Below are positions 18,599 to 27,383 of a DNA stretch of 64,000 nt, piece by piece (the stretch's first letter is position 1; the number at the start of each line of letters is the position of its first letter). Below the pieces are notes generated by a model that was not told the DNA's origin, searched no databases, and saw nothing but the letters and a program-made list of their open reading frames with translations. The position numbers were made by a program, and so were the translations under genes. The DNA lies in assembly GCA_024235395.1 (NCBI GenBank), contig JACKMK010000002.1, forward strand, positions 1 to 64,000, written 5' to 3'. This stretch comes from Chromatiaceae bacterium. GTDB lineage: Bacteria; Pseudomonadota; Gammaproteobacteria; Chromatiales; Chromatiaceae.

Positions 18599-19504
18599 GT
18601 GTCGCCAACATCTCACCTCAAGGCGGCATGCGTCGCGCTTGCCGCGTCGTTTGCGGTGCACTGCACGGTGTCCGTGGCCGACGATCTGCCGGCAGTGGCC
18701 ATCAAGGAACCCAAGGTCGGCGAAAAAGTAAACAGTGCCGCACAACGCCATCTGAACATTGAACGGCTTTGGGCGGAACTCGAAGCCTCATTCCGCGCGA
18801 CTCGTAAGCTCAGGGTGCTGAGCCGCGACAAGGAGGTCATCGCCGATATCCGTGAGGAACAGCAGTTCGCAGAGTCGGATCTTGCCAAGGGCGATGCGGC
18901 GGCCACCGGCGAGATGAGCAACGCTCACTATCTGATACTGCCCAAGGTGCAGGACTTCAAGTTTTACCGATCGGTGCAGCCGCTCCCGAATTTCGACAAC
19001 AAGTACAAGCGCCAGGATTCAGGGCTTTTGCAACTGACCGCGCAGATGGTCGATACGACGACCGGTCAGGTCGAGACGACTTTCGATCTGTCGAGCCGCT
19101 TTGCTACCGCGTCGGAGATTGTAAACACCCGCGCCGGTGTCCCCAACTCGACGCATTTCACGAAGATGGCGAAAGATGTCGCGGCACAACTGGCCGATCA
19201 GTTCGTCGCCGCGGTATTCCCAATGAAGGTGGTGCAGCGCACCCGGTCCAACCAGATCATCATTAACCGCGGATCCGACGGTGGCATGAAGATGGGAGAC
19301 GAGTTCGACGTCTTTTTCGCTGGCGAGGAGTTGATCGATCCGGATACCGGGAAATCGCTCGGTTCGAGCGAAGAGTTCGTCGGTACCGTAAAGGTGGTGC
19401 GCATCAATCCGAAGGTGACGTACGCCAAGATCGTATCGGAAGTCGATCCGCAGAATGCGCCGATCGGAATCGGTGACATCGTGAGAAAGCCGCAAAAAAG
19501 ATAA
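18599..19504 (+). CDS. CsgG-like secreted envelope protein (single domain)
   Basis: A 301-residue protein with a signal peptide (cleavage near ASFAVHCTVSVA|DD) and a CsgG/TolB_N-like domain at residues about 40-215. The domain shows IERLWAELEASFRATRKLRVLSR, the QQFAES segment and the strand-rich YLILPKVQDF. A tail motif at about residues 220-255, INRGSDGGMKMGDEFDVF, recurs in the next gene. The open frame extends upstream, but GTG 18599 with GGAGGGG just before it marks the plausible start. No curli genes are nearby, so a curli secretin role is unlikely. The operon resembles the LpoB/YcfL/COG3014/CsgG neighbourhood of other gammaproteobacteria, which suggests an envelope role; the exact function is unknown. 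Confidence 0.7.
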   Translation: MSPTSHLKAACVALAASFAVHCTVSVADDLPAVAIKEPKVGEKVNSAAQRHLNIERLWAELEASFRATRKLRVLSRDKEVIADIREEQQFAESDLAKGDAAATGEMSNAHYLILPKVQDFKFYRSVQPLPNFDNKYKRQDSGLLQLTAQMVDTTTGQVETTFDLSSRFATASEIVNTRAGVPNSTHFTKMAKDVAAQLADQFVAAVFPMKVVQRTRSNQIIINRGSDGGMKMGDEFDVFFAGEELIDPDTGKSLGSSEEFVGTVKVVRINPKVTYAKIVSEVDPQNAPIGIGDIVRKPQKR

Positions 19505-19566
19505 CGTCGTCGACGTCTGGCGCGTCAACGAGACCCAAGGCTGCAGGGACGGGGAGATCACAACTA

Positions 19567-22056
19567 ATGTCGCTCAGACGCATCGCGCTTACTTTCGCCT
19601 TCGTGTTGGTCTCAAGCGTCGCCGTCGGCGCGCCGCAGGCACTGCAGGTTGCAGATAATCAGGTCAGGATGGCGGTGATGGGTCAGGATGATTTTCATCC
19701 CGACCGTGCAGCCCCCGGCAATGTCCGCAGCCTGCCAGACGGACTCGCTGCCCGGTTGATCGAGCACCTGAGCGCCACACAGCGATTCTCGATTGTCGAG
19801 CGTGCTGCGCTGCGCCGTGTCGTTCGCGAGCAACAGTTCGGCAAACAACGCACTGCGACCGACCTTGATCGCGTGATCGAGAAAACGGTCGAAAACCTGC
19901 CGGCAACCAGCGGTTGGACCATCGCCGCGGCGGCGACCGCGGCCGATCACAACGACGTGCTCAAGGAGTTCCAGGACCTCGGCACGACGGTCGGAGCGGA
20001 TTACATCGTCTACGCGGTGCTGGAGAAACACCGGTTTTCGACTGAATCCAGCGCCGTACCATTCAGCGACCGCGGTCGCAGCATGACCTCGAACCGGATA
20101 GACGCGAGGCTCCGCTTGCGCGTCATCGAGACACGTCTGGGTCGGGTCATCGGTGCCGATAGCATCCGGGCACAGGTCAGCGAGGCCGTATTTACCGGAC
20201 GCGAGGCAAGCAACGACGAATACGCGATGTTCGACCACCTCGGGCAAGAAGCGGCGTTGCGTGTACTCGATATCGTATTCCCTGCGCGAATCGTGGATCA
20301 GGACCCGTGGGTGATCAACCGCGGCAGCAATGAACGGGTGGCGGTTGGCGATCGTTTCCGGGTCGTGCGCGAAGGCAAGGAGATCAAGGACGACTCCGGC
20401 ATCGTCATCGGTCGCCTGAAATCCCAGATCGGGAGTGCACAGGTTGCGCAGGTCCAGGAGACGATTGCGGTACTGACGCCCGTCTCGGGCGAGTTCGCGG
20501 TGAACGACCTGGCCGTGCAGGAACGCGACGATGCGACGACCGCGGCGCCTGCCACCAGCGCGCCGCCGGTTGCGCCAGGTGCCGCATCGGCAGCCGGTGG
20601 GTCGGGCGAGCGTCCACGCCTGGCGGTGGGATTGGTGAAGGCGTACTCGACGGCGACGACCGGCACGGACGCGAACCTGCACATCCCGGCATTCACCGAC
20701 ACGCTGATTTCCCGGCTGGCACAGACCCGGCGATTCCAGCTGATCGACCGGCAGGAGGTCGACCAACTGCTCGACGAGCAGCTGGCCCAGGCGATGGCCG
20801 AGAACCGCGACCTGCCGTCGGCCGTCGGGACCCTGGCCGGCGCGGATTACCTGGTGATCGGCAGCATCGCGAATTTTGCGATCGAGCGGCTGACGTCGAA
20901 GTTGCCGGGTTCGAACCGGATCCTCGTGACCCACCAGGGCAGGGTCGAGGGCAATATGCGCATCGTCGATGCGCGTAGCGGCGAAGTGCTCGATTCGCGC
21001 AAGGTGTCGATCAAGGAGGAGCTCGCGGAACCGGCTTCGGCGAACCAGGTGGTCAGTGCCTTGGCCGACGCCTACGCGGATCAGACCGTAGTGAACCTGA
21101 TGAATGCGGTATTCCCGATCAAGGTCGCCGCGGTCGTGTCGGGTGTTGCCTATATCAACCGTGGCAGCGACGGTGGGCTCTCGGTCGGTGAGGTGCTGAA
21201 CGTGGTACGTCCCGGACAGCCGATCATCGATCCGGATACCGGGGTCCAACTCGGCGTTGCCGAGACGGAACTCGGCCGGGTCACCCTGGCCGAAGTCGAG
21301 GACGCCCGATCCAAGGCGCCGGTCGGCGACCTGTCATTGCAGACCGGTGACATCTTGAAACGCCAGCCCGCGGCGCGCGGTCAACGCAGTGGGTCGGTCG
21401 CGACCGCAGCACCGCGGCGCAGCGGCGGTGATGCCGAGCGGCCCGACGGGACACCGCTGACCCTCGCAGTCGGCAAGATCCGCATCAATGAACGAGGTCG
21501 CAACCACGCCGTGCGCGGCGCCAACATCACGCGCGTGACCAACGACCTGATGGTGAAACTGTCGCAGTTCCCCGAGTTCGATGTGATGGAACGCGCCGAA
21601 ATCGACCAGATCATCGATGAGAAGGCGCTGACCAGCATCGCCCAGGGTGGCTCGTTGCCGGGTGCGATGCGTGAACTCGAGGGTGCCGACTACCTGGTGA
21701 TCGCCCAGATCGACGAGTTCCTGATCCGTACGGAACGCAAACAGGTCCCTTATACCGACGAGATCCAGACGCGCTATTTCGGCACTGTGGAATCGACCCT
21801 GCGACTGGTCGACGTGCATACCGGCAAGCTGGCGGCTGCGGACAAGATCCGCCTCAGTGAACGGGTTCGAGATGTGCCCGATGCGGCGCTGGCTGCCGCC
21901 GATCTGCTGGATCTGTATACCTCTGAGCTGGTGCACCGGATCAGCGACACTCTGGTTGCGCGGCAGCGTGGTGAGGATACCCGCCCGGATCGGCCGCTGG
22001 CTGATGTACCGCCTGCAAGGCCCCAACCGCGGCCGGTCAAGCGCCCCAATTTCTAA
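19567..22056 (+). CDS. Large secreted protein with three tandem CsgG-like domains
   Basis: An 829-residue protein with a signal peptide ending near VAVGA|PQ. Three CsgG-like units follow, at residues about 30-255, 350-525 and 635-800. Each has the pattern 'helix with RF.IVERA / RFQLIDRQEVDQLLDEQ / EFDVMERAEIDQIIDEK', then GADYIV / GADYLVIGSI / GADYLVIAQI. Units 1 and 2 are each followed by a beta-rich tail with INRGSNERVAVGD or INRGSDGGLSVGE, the same tail as in the preceding gene. Linkers near 325-345 and 605-625 are Ala/Pro/Ser-rich, and the C-terminus is Pro/Arg-rich. Known CsgG proteins carry one such domain and oligomerise; three on one chain is unusual. Function unknown, probably periplasmic or outer-membrane associated. 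Confidence 0.72.
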   Translation: MSLRRIALTFAFVLVSSVAVGAPQALQVADNQVRMAVMGQDDFHPDRAAPGNVRSLPDGLAARLIEHLSATQRFSIVERAALRRVVREQQFGKQRTATDLDRVIEKTVENLPATSGWTIAAAATAADHNDVLKEFQDLGTTVGADYIVYAVLEKHRFSTESSAVPFSDRGRSMTSNRIDARLRLRVIETRLGRVIGADSIRAQVSEAVFTGREASNDEYAMFDHLGQEAALRVLDIVFPARIVDQDPWVINRGSNERVAVGDRFRVVREGKEIKDDSGIVIGRLKSQIGSAQVAQVQETIAVLTPVSGEFAVNDLAVQERDDATTAAPATSAPPVAPGAASAAGGSGERPRLAVGLVKAYSTATTGTDANLHIPAFTDTLISRLAQTRRFQLIDRQEVDQLLDEQLAQAMAENRDLPSAVGTLAGADYLVIGSIANFAIERLTSKLPGSNRILVTHQGRVEGNMRIVDARSGEVLDSRKVSIKEELAEPASANQVVSALADAYADQTVVNLMNAVFPIKVAAVVSGVAYINRGSDGGLSVGEVLNVVRPGQPIIDPDTGVQLGVAETELGRVTLAEVEDARSKAPVGDLSLQTGDILKRQPAARGQRSGSVATAAPRRSGGDAERPDGTPLTLAVGKIRINERGRNHAVRGANITRVTNDLMVKLSQFPEFDVMERAEIDQIIDEKALTSIAQGGSLPGAMRELEGADYLVIAQIDEFLIRTERKQVPYTDEIQTRYFGTVESTLRLVDVHTGKLAAADKIRLSERVRDVPDAALAAADLLDLYTSELVHRISDTLVARQRGEDTRPDRPLADVPPARPQPRPVKRPNF

Positions 22057-22074
22057 CGAACAGGAGTCAGCACG

Positions 22075-23652
22075 ATGTGCAGCATGCGAGCTCTGGCATT
22101 CGTTGCCGCTGCGGCGCTCACCGGCACCGCTTGGGCGTTCAATCCGCTCGAATCGTTCGGCAAGGCCATGCAGGACGCAATCCAGCAGCCACCGCAGCGG
22201 CAGGCGGCACCACCGCCACCGGCCGCAACCCGTACGGCCGATCTGGGCATCGCGATGGCTGCACATCGTCAGGTGGTGTACGAGGGATACGCGAAGGATA
22301 TGCTGCCGATCAAGCGTCTGATCGCAGACGGCAAGGCGGCCGAGGCACTACGCGCTCCGCTGCCCAAGAATGGCAGTACCGGCAAGACCGATCTGCTTGG
22401 TAACCTGGAGCTCGGCACCATCGCAATCGATGCCCAAGTGCTCGAAGATGCGAAAAAGTACTTCGAGCTCGCGGAGCGCGGACTGAATCTTCGGGACGAC
22501 CGCAGTACCGTCGGCGATTTCTTCTCGGGTGCATCGAGCACTGTACTGTCGACGCTGACCGGAAACGCCGAGCTTGGCGAGTACGAAGGCGCCGGTTTTG
22601 AGCGGGTCTTGATGCTCAACTACAAGTCTATCGCCCATCTGCTCGATGGCGAGCGCAGCGCCTACAACGTGACACGTCGGGCCATCGATCTGCAGAACAT
22701 CGAAAAGAAGAAGTTCGATGAGTTGGTGCGCGAGGCCAAAGCCAAGATCAAGGAAGAGGAGCAGAAGCAGAAAAAGAAAGGTGCCGACATCGGTGCCTAC
22801 GGATTCGAGGAGGTGGTCGAGGAGCAGTACCAGGCTACGGAGAAGCAGGCGTTGTCCGTTCCCCATGCCTTCGTCAATCCGTTCGGCTTCTACATCGCCG
22901 GCGTGGTCCAGGAGTTGGACAGCTACGAAGACAGCAGCCTGCGCGACAACGCCCGCATATCCTACGAGAAGGCACTGGAACTGAATCCGAAGAGTACGGC
23001 GATCAAGCAGGCGGTGAAGGACCTGAAAAAGCCCGCCAACAGGGACCGCCGGTTGGTCAATGTGATCATTGGCGACGGGTTCGCGCCGGAGAAAAAGCTG
23101 CTGAAGTTCGACCTCAGCCTCGGTGCGTCCCTGCCAACCAATGTCGAACTGCCGATCTACGAGCCGGTAACGAGCCGGGTGCACCGGGTCGAGATTCAAA
23201 CGACCTCGGGCAAGCGGTATGCCACCGCATCGGAGGTCGCAGACATCACGGCACTCGCATTGAGGTTCCAGAAGGATTCCGGGCCCATCCAGCAACTGCG
23301 CATGGTCACCACCGTGGTGCGCAATCTCATCGAAGGTCAGGCCTGGAACCAGGCTCAGCAGCAGGCCGGCGTGTTTGGTTCGGTGCTCGGCAAGTTCAAG
23401 GATGCGCGCGACGAGATGGCGCATCCCGACATGCGGTCGTGGTCAACGCTGCCGTCACGCCTGCTGGCGGCACGCATATTCGTGCCCAAGTCGGTCTCCC
23501 GCATCAATATCGTGGCGTATGACGCCAAGGGCAGAAAGCTCAGCACGGAAACGGTGCAGATCGACAGCAGCAGTCACAACGTCGTGTTTGCGCGCACCCT
23601 GGACAACATCATTTACACGTCTTCGAGCAAACCAATGTGGGTCAAGTCATGA
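22075..23652 (+). CDS. COG3014-type secreted protein
   Basis: A 525-residue exported protein (signal peptide cleaving near TAWA|FN; no lipobox). It resembles the uncharacterised COG3014 family found beside LpoB/YcfL-type genes. Helical repeat-like segments occupy residues about 65-320, including a Lys/Glu-rich stretch near 215-240 (KAKIKEEEQKQKKKG). A family-like segment VNPFGFYIAGVVQE lies near residue 270, and a TPR-like ARISYEKALELNPKS near 295. The second half looks beta-rich. Its stop overlaps the YcfL-like start (ATGA), so the two are coupled. Role unknown; operon context points to the cell envelope. Confidence 0.68.
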   Translation: MCSMRALAFVAAAALTGTAWAFNPLESFGKAMQDAIQQPPQRQAAPPPPAATRTADLGIAMAAHRQVVYEGYAKDMLPIKRLIADGKAAEALRAPLPKNGSTGKTDLLGNLELGTIAIDAQVLEDAKKYFELAERGLNLRDDRSTVGDFFSGASSTVLSTLTGNAELGEYEGAGFERVLMLNYKSIAHLLDGERSAYNVTRRAIDLQNIEKKKFDELVREAKAKIKEEEQKQKKKGADIGAYGFEEVVEEQYQATEKQALSVPHAFVNPFGFYIAGVVQELDSYEDSSLRDNARISYEKALELNPKSTAIKQAVKDLKKPANRDRRLVNVIIGDGFAPEKKLLKFDLSLGASLPTNVELPIYEPVTSRVHRVEIQTTSGKRYATASEVADITALALRFQKDSGPIQQLRMVTTVVRNLIEGQAWNQAQQQAGVFGSVLGKFKDARDEMAHPDMRSWSTLPSRLLAARIFVPKSVSRINIVAYDAKGRKLSTETVQIDSSSHNVVFARTLDNIIYTSSSKPMWVKS

Positions 23653-24122
23653 GAAGCCTTCGCTTACTGATACGCGGTCTTGTCGGCGTTTCGTCGATTG
23701 CCGCGCTGGTTGCCTGCAACACAGTCGGGGCAGGCGACCCGAACATTCGTCACTACGAGCAGAATACGATCAATGCATCGAATCCGCGTGCACGCTTTGT
23801 GCTCGGGTCCAAAGACCTTGTCGACCGCATCGCGATGACCGATGCCCGGATCGGCGCTGCGGGTGAGCTGGCAAAGGCCGAGGTCACGGTGCAGAACCTG
23901 AGCAACGACCGTTACACGCTGGAATACCAGTATGCGTGGGAAGACAAGGACGGTTTCAGCATTGGCGAGAATCAAGTCTGGAAGCGCTTCGTGCTGGCGC
24001 CGCGTGAATTGAAGAGTTTCAAGTCCGTCGCCAGCAATCCGAAGGCCTACGGTTTCACGATCACGGTGCGTTTGCCCGATGATTTCTTCATCCATCAAGA
24101 AAAGTATCTGGAGCGCAAATAG
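23649..24122 (+). CDS. ycfL: YcfL-type lipoprotein (DUF1425)
   Basis: A 157-residue lipoprotein. Start ATG 23649 overlaps the preceding stop; a lipobox ALVAC places the lipidated Cys at about residue 24. The YcfL/DUF1425 region follows, with VTVQNLSNDRYTLEYQYAWEDKDGF, an immunoglobulin-like beta domain with a conserved Trp. In enterobacteria ycfL lies next to lpoB, and here the next gene is LpoB-like, so the pairing is retained. Function is unknown beyond its association with the peptidoglycan-synthase activator. Confidence 0.78.
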   Translation: MRSLRLLIRGLVGVSSIAALVACNTVGAGDPNIRHYEQNTINASNPRARFVLGSKDLVDRIAMTDARIGAAGELAKAEVTVQNLSNDRYTLEYQYAWEDKDGFSIGENQVWKRFVLAPRELKSFKSVASNPKAYGFTITVRLPDDFFIHQEKYLERK

Positions 24123-24143
24123 GCGCTGGGGAGTCGAGCAAGA

Positions 24144-24680
24144 ATGAACAGAACCGGAAAACTGGTCGCAGTCACTTTCGTCGTCGCATTGGGCGCCGGT
24201 TGCCAGTCCAACGTGCCCAAGTTCGGCGGTCAGTCGAACGTGTCGATCGTCGATTCGGGAAGCCGCGAGCACCTCCAGGCCGAACTGACGATGGCTGACT
24301 ACACCGAGTTGGCCGAGAAGGTGACGACGAAGATGCTCGATTCTTCGCTGGTGGAGGGGTGGAAGGGCAAGAAGCCGCGATTGATCCTGGCCAAGTTGCG
24401 CAACAATACCGACAACGAAAACATCCGCATGTCGGACATCTACGACCGAATCACCGAGACGCTGCTGAATTCCAACACGGTCCGCCTTGTCGACCAGTCG
24501 GCCACGAGCTTCGACTACGTCGTGCGTTCGGAGTTGTCGTCCAATCGCCAGTACGGCGCCAACGGTGAGGAACTCGTCGGCTACAAACTCGAACTGAAGC
24601 TGTTCACCATCAGCGGCGAGTTGAAAGGACAGTGGTCGGGACTGCTCACGCTCGCCAAGGGGCAGAAGCGGTTCCTCTGA
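24144..24680 (+). CDS. lpoB: LpoB-type penicillin-binding-protein activator lipoprotein
   Basis: A 178-residue lipoprotein with lipobox LGAGC at about residues 16-20, followed by a domain matching the LpoB/COG3417 fold: DYTELAEKVTTKMLDSSLVEG, then a strand KPRLILAKLRNNTDNENIR and SDIYDRITETLLNSNTVRLV. LpoB in E. coli is an outer-membrane lipoprotein that activates PBP1b. It is the last gene of the operon, closed by a strong terminator 25 bases downstream. The fold is a relative of the CsgG/TolB_N domains encoded upstream. Activation of a PBP here is inference. Confidence 0.75.
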   Translation: MNRTGKLVAVTFVVALGAGCQSNVPKFGGQSNVSIVDSGSREHLQAELTMADYTELAEKVTTKMLDSSLVEGWKGKKPRLILAKLRNNTDNENIRMSDIYDRITETLLNSNTVRLVDQSATSFDYVVRSELSSNRQYGANGEELVGYKLELKLFTISGELKGQWSGLLTLAKGQKRFL

Positions 24681-24705
24681 TCGCATCCATCGACCTGGAG
24701 GTCGG

Positions 24706-24743
24706 GGCCGGTTGCCGGGGTGCTGTCCGGCAGCCGGCCTTTT
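24706..24743 (+). terminator. Rho-independent terminator after lpoB-like gene
   Basis: A 13-bp stem (GGCCGGTTGCCGG with CCGGCAGCCGGCC, one G-T pair) with an 8-base loop is followed by TTTTC. It ends the 18599-24680 operon. Confidence 0.85.
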
Positions 24744-24796
24744 CATATCCGGACCCGGTTGGCGGTCGCGACTCCGCGACCGAAGCGCATTTGATG

Positions 24797-24822
24797 CTGC
24801 AAAAAATTGCAGATAACTGCAG
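24797..24822. promoter_or_regulatory. Three phased CTGCA half-sites upstream of the AOR operon
   Basis: CTGCAA (24797), TTGCAG (24807) and CTGCAG (24817) are spaced exactly 10 bases apart, one helical turn. The first two form CTGCAA-N4-TTGCAG, a perfect inverted repeat. The block is AT-rich and sits about 150 bases upstream of the first AOR gene, where an activator or repressor site would be expected. Confidence 0.4.
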
Positions 24823-24972
24823 AATTTTCGTAAGCAGCAAAACTTGTGCAATGCCAGTCTCGCCGCACCGCGCGGCAGATTGCACTCGCCCGCAGACCTG
24901 CCAGAATCGACCTTCTGTTCCAGCAAAATAAAGCGCGATTCACGCGCCGGCACATCGACGGAGGATGACCCC

Positions 24973-25443
24973 ATGCAGCGAGCCCTGCACATAGACCCGG
25001 TCAAGTGCACCGGCTGTCTCCAGTGTGAAATGGCCTGTTCCTACGAGAACGAAGCCGTGTTCAACCCCGCGCGGTCGCGGATCAAGGTGTTCACCTTCCA
25101 CGACGAAGGGCGTTTTGCACCTTATACCTGCACCCAGTGCGCCGAGGCCTGGTGCCAAAAGGCCTGCCCCGTAGAGGCTATCCAGGTCGATGCGGCGACC
25201 GGCGCCAAGGTGATCGTCGAGGCGCGTTGCGTAGGCTGCAAGGTGTGCACCATCGCGTGCCCGTTCGGCACCGTGAATTACAACTCGGCGACCGGCAAGG
25301 TCATCAAATGCGACCTCTGCGGCGGTGATCCGGCCTGCGCCCAGGCCTGCCCGACCGCGGCGATCACCTACATCGACGCCGATTGGACCGGGCTGGACAA
25401 GATGCGCGCATACGCCGGGCAGAGCCTGGCCGGCACCGCCTGA
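24973..25443 (+). CDS. aorA: AOR iron-sulfur electron-transfer subunit (AorA-like)
   Basis: A 156-residue ferredoxin-type subunit with four [4Fe-4S] Cys groups: CTGCLQCEMAC, CTQCAEAWCQKACP, CVGCKVCTIACP and CDLCGGDPACAQACP. ATG 24973 has GGAGG about 8 bases upstream; the frame extends further but without family similarity. It directly precedes the tungsten enzyme and the FAD subunit, the AorABC order described for Aromatoleum aromaticum. There this subunit wires the catalytic subunit to the flavoprotein. Cytoplasmic. Confidence 0.88.
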   Translation: MQRALHIDPVKCTGCLQCEMACSYENEAVFNPARSRIKVFTFHDEGRFAPYTCTQCAEAWCQKACPVEAIQVDAATGAKVIVEARCVGCKVCTIACPFGTVNYNSATGKVIKCDLCGGDPACAQACPTAAITYIDADWTGLDKMRAYAGQSLAGTA

Positions 25444-25456
25444 GGAGGAAACAGAC

Positions 25457-27307
25457 ATGGCCTGGACGAGAAAGATCCTGCGTGTAAACCTGACCAACGG
25501 CAGTTGTACCTCCGAGGCGCTCAACATGGCTTGGGCCAACGAGTATCTCGGGCAGCGCGGCCTGGCAACCAAATACCTGTCCGAAGAGATCGATCCGAAA
25601 TGTGATCCGCTCGGTCCGGACAACAAACTGATCATGACCACCGGTCCCCTGACCGGGACCATGGCGTCGACCGGTGGCCGCTATTCGGTGGTCACCAAGA
25701 GTCCGCTGACCGGTCTGGTCGCGTGTTCCAACTCCGGAGGATTCATCGGCGCGGAGCTGAAGAACGCCGGTTGGGACATGATCATCTTCGAGGGCCGCTC
25801 GGCCGAACCGGTGTATCTGTACATCGAGAACCAGCAGGCGGAACTGCGCTCGGCGGCCGACATCTGGGGCAAGTCCGTGTGGGAGGCCGATGAGATCCTG
25901 CACAAGAAGCACCAGGACCCGCAGCTGCGTATCGCCTGCATCGGCCGTTCGGCGGAGCAGGGCTGCCTGTACGCGGCCGTGGTCAACGATCTGCACCGTG
26001 CCGCGGGGCGCTCCGGCGTCGGCACCGTGATGGCGTCGAAGAACCTCAAGGCGGTCGCCGTTCGCGGCAATCTCGGGGTCGGCAATATCCGCGATCCCAA
26101 GGCGTTCATGGCCGCAGTCAATGCCGGCAAGCAGGTGCTGGCCGAAAACGCGGTGACCGGCCAGGGCCTGCCGACCTATGGCACCCAGGTGCTGATGAAC
26201 GTGATCAACGGCATGGGGGCGATGCCAACCCGCAACATGCGCGAGGTGCAGTTCGAGGGCGCGTCCAAGATCTCCGGTGAGGCCATGCACGAGCCGCGTC
26301 CCGGCGACGGCAAAGCGAACCTGACCACCAACGCCGGCTGCTTCGGGTGCACGATCGCGTGCGGGCGCATCTCGACCGTCGACAAGGGGCACTTCAGCGT
26401 GCAGAACAAACCCGAGTACTGGGGCAACTCGGGGGGTCTCGAATACGAGGCGGCCTGGGCGCTCGGTTCGGATACCGGGGTCGACGATCTGGACGCGATC
26501 ACCTACGTGAACTTCGTCTGCAACGAGGACGGTATCGATCCGATCTCGTTCGGCGCGACCGTGGCGGCGGCGATGGAGCTCTACCAGGCCGGCGCGATCA
26601 ACAAGGACACCACTGGCGGCATCGACCTGTCGTTCGGCAGCGCCGCGTCGCTGGTCCAGATGGCCGAACTGACCGCGCGTGGCGAAGGGTTCGGCAAGGA
26701 TCTGGGGCTGGGTTCGAAGCGCCTGTGCGAGAAGTACGGCATGCCGGAACTGTCGATGACCGTCAAGGCGCAGGAATTCCCGGCCTACGATCCGCGCGGC
26801 ATCCAGGGCATGGGACTGGCCTACGCGACTTCCAACCGCGGCGCCTGTCATCTGCGAGGCTATACCGTGGCCTCTGAAGTGCTTGGCATTCCGGTCAAGA
26901 CCGACCCGCTGGCGACCGAGGGCAAGGCCGAGCTGGTCAAGGCATTCCAGGACGCGACCGCGGCGGTGGATTCGTCCGGCCTGTGCGTGTTCACCACGTT
27001 CGCCTGGAGCATGGAGAACATCGCGCCACAGGTCGATGCGGCCTGCGAGGGCGACTGGAGCGTCGACAAGATGCTCGAGGTCGGCGAGCGCATCTGGAAC
27101 CTGGAACGTGATTTCAACCTGCGTGCCGGCATGACCGCGGACCAGGACACCCTGCCGAAACGCCTGCTCAAGGACGCGGCCAACGTCGGGCCGGCCAAAG
27201 GCCGGGTCAACGACCTCGACAAGATGTTGCCCGAGTACTACGCGTTGCGGGGCTGGACCACCGACGGCCAGATAACGCCCGAGACACGCGCACGCTTCGG
27301 ACTCTGA
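25457..27307 (+). CDS. aorB: Tungsten-dependent aldehyde:ferredoxin oxidoreductase, catalytic subunit
   Basis: A 616-residue AOR-family enzyme that oxidises aldehydes to carboxylates (reversibly with low-potential donors) using a tungsten bis-pyranopterin cofactor and one [4Fe-4S] cluster. The N-terminal beta-rich domain holds TTGPLTGTMASTGGRYSVVTKSPLTG, cofactor-contacting in the family. Cluster ligands are C295, C298 and C302 (CFGCTIAC) plus C510 (SSGLC), the same spacing as the Pyrococcus enzyme. ATG 25457 follows GAGGAGGAA, 13 bases after aorA. The enzyme is typically oxygen-sensitive, suggesting aldehyde detoxification or acid reduction under low oxygen. Substrate range is not visible. 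Confidence 0.92.
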   Translation: MAWTRKILRVNLTNGSCTSEALNMAWANEYLGQRGLATKYLSEEIDPKCDPLGPDNKLIMTTGPLTGTMASTGGRYSVVTKSPLTGLVACSNSGGFIGAELKNAGWDMIIFEGRSAEPVYLYIENQQAELRSAADIWGKSVWEADEILHKKHQDPQLRIACIGRSAEQGCLYAAVVNDLHRAAGRSGVGTVMASKNLKAVAVRGNLGVGNIRDPKAFMAAVNAGKQVLAENAVTGQGLPTYGTQVLMNVINGMGAMPTRNMREVQFEGASKISGEAMHEPRPGDGKANLTTNAGCFGCTIACGRISTVDKGHFSVQNKPEYWGNSGGLEYEAAWALGSDTGVDDLDAITYVNFVCNEDGIDPISFGATVAAAMELYQAGAINKDTTGGIDLSFGSAASLVQMAELTARGEGFGKDLGLGSKRLCEKYGMPELSMTVKAQEFPAYDPRGIQGMGLAYATSNRGACHLRGYTVASEVLGIPVKTDPLATEGKAELVKAFQDATAAVDSSGLCVFTTFAWSMENIAPQVDAACEGDWSVDKMLEVGERIWNLERDFNLRAGMTADQDTLPKRLLKDAANVGPAKGRVNDLDKMLPEYYALRGWTTDGQITPETRARFGL

Positions 27308-27383
27308 CCGGGCCCGTGACCGACCGCCGCGCGCCATCCGGCAGCGCGGCGGTCGTCGTCCTTTCATTGCGGAGGCGCAATCC

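Noticed and set aside
18599..22056. Curli secretion system
   Set aside because: Only CsgG-like domains are present; no CsgA, B, C, E or F homologue is nearby, and the partners are LpoB/YcfL/COG3014 types.
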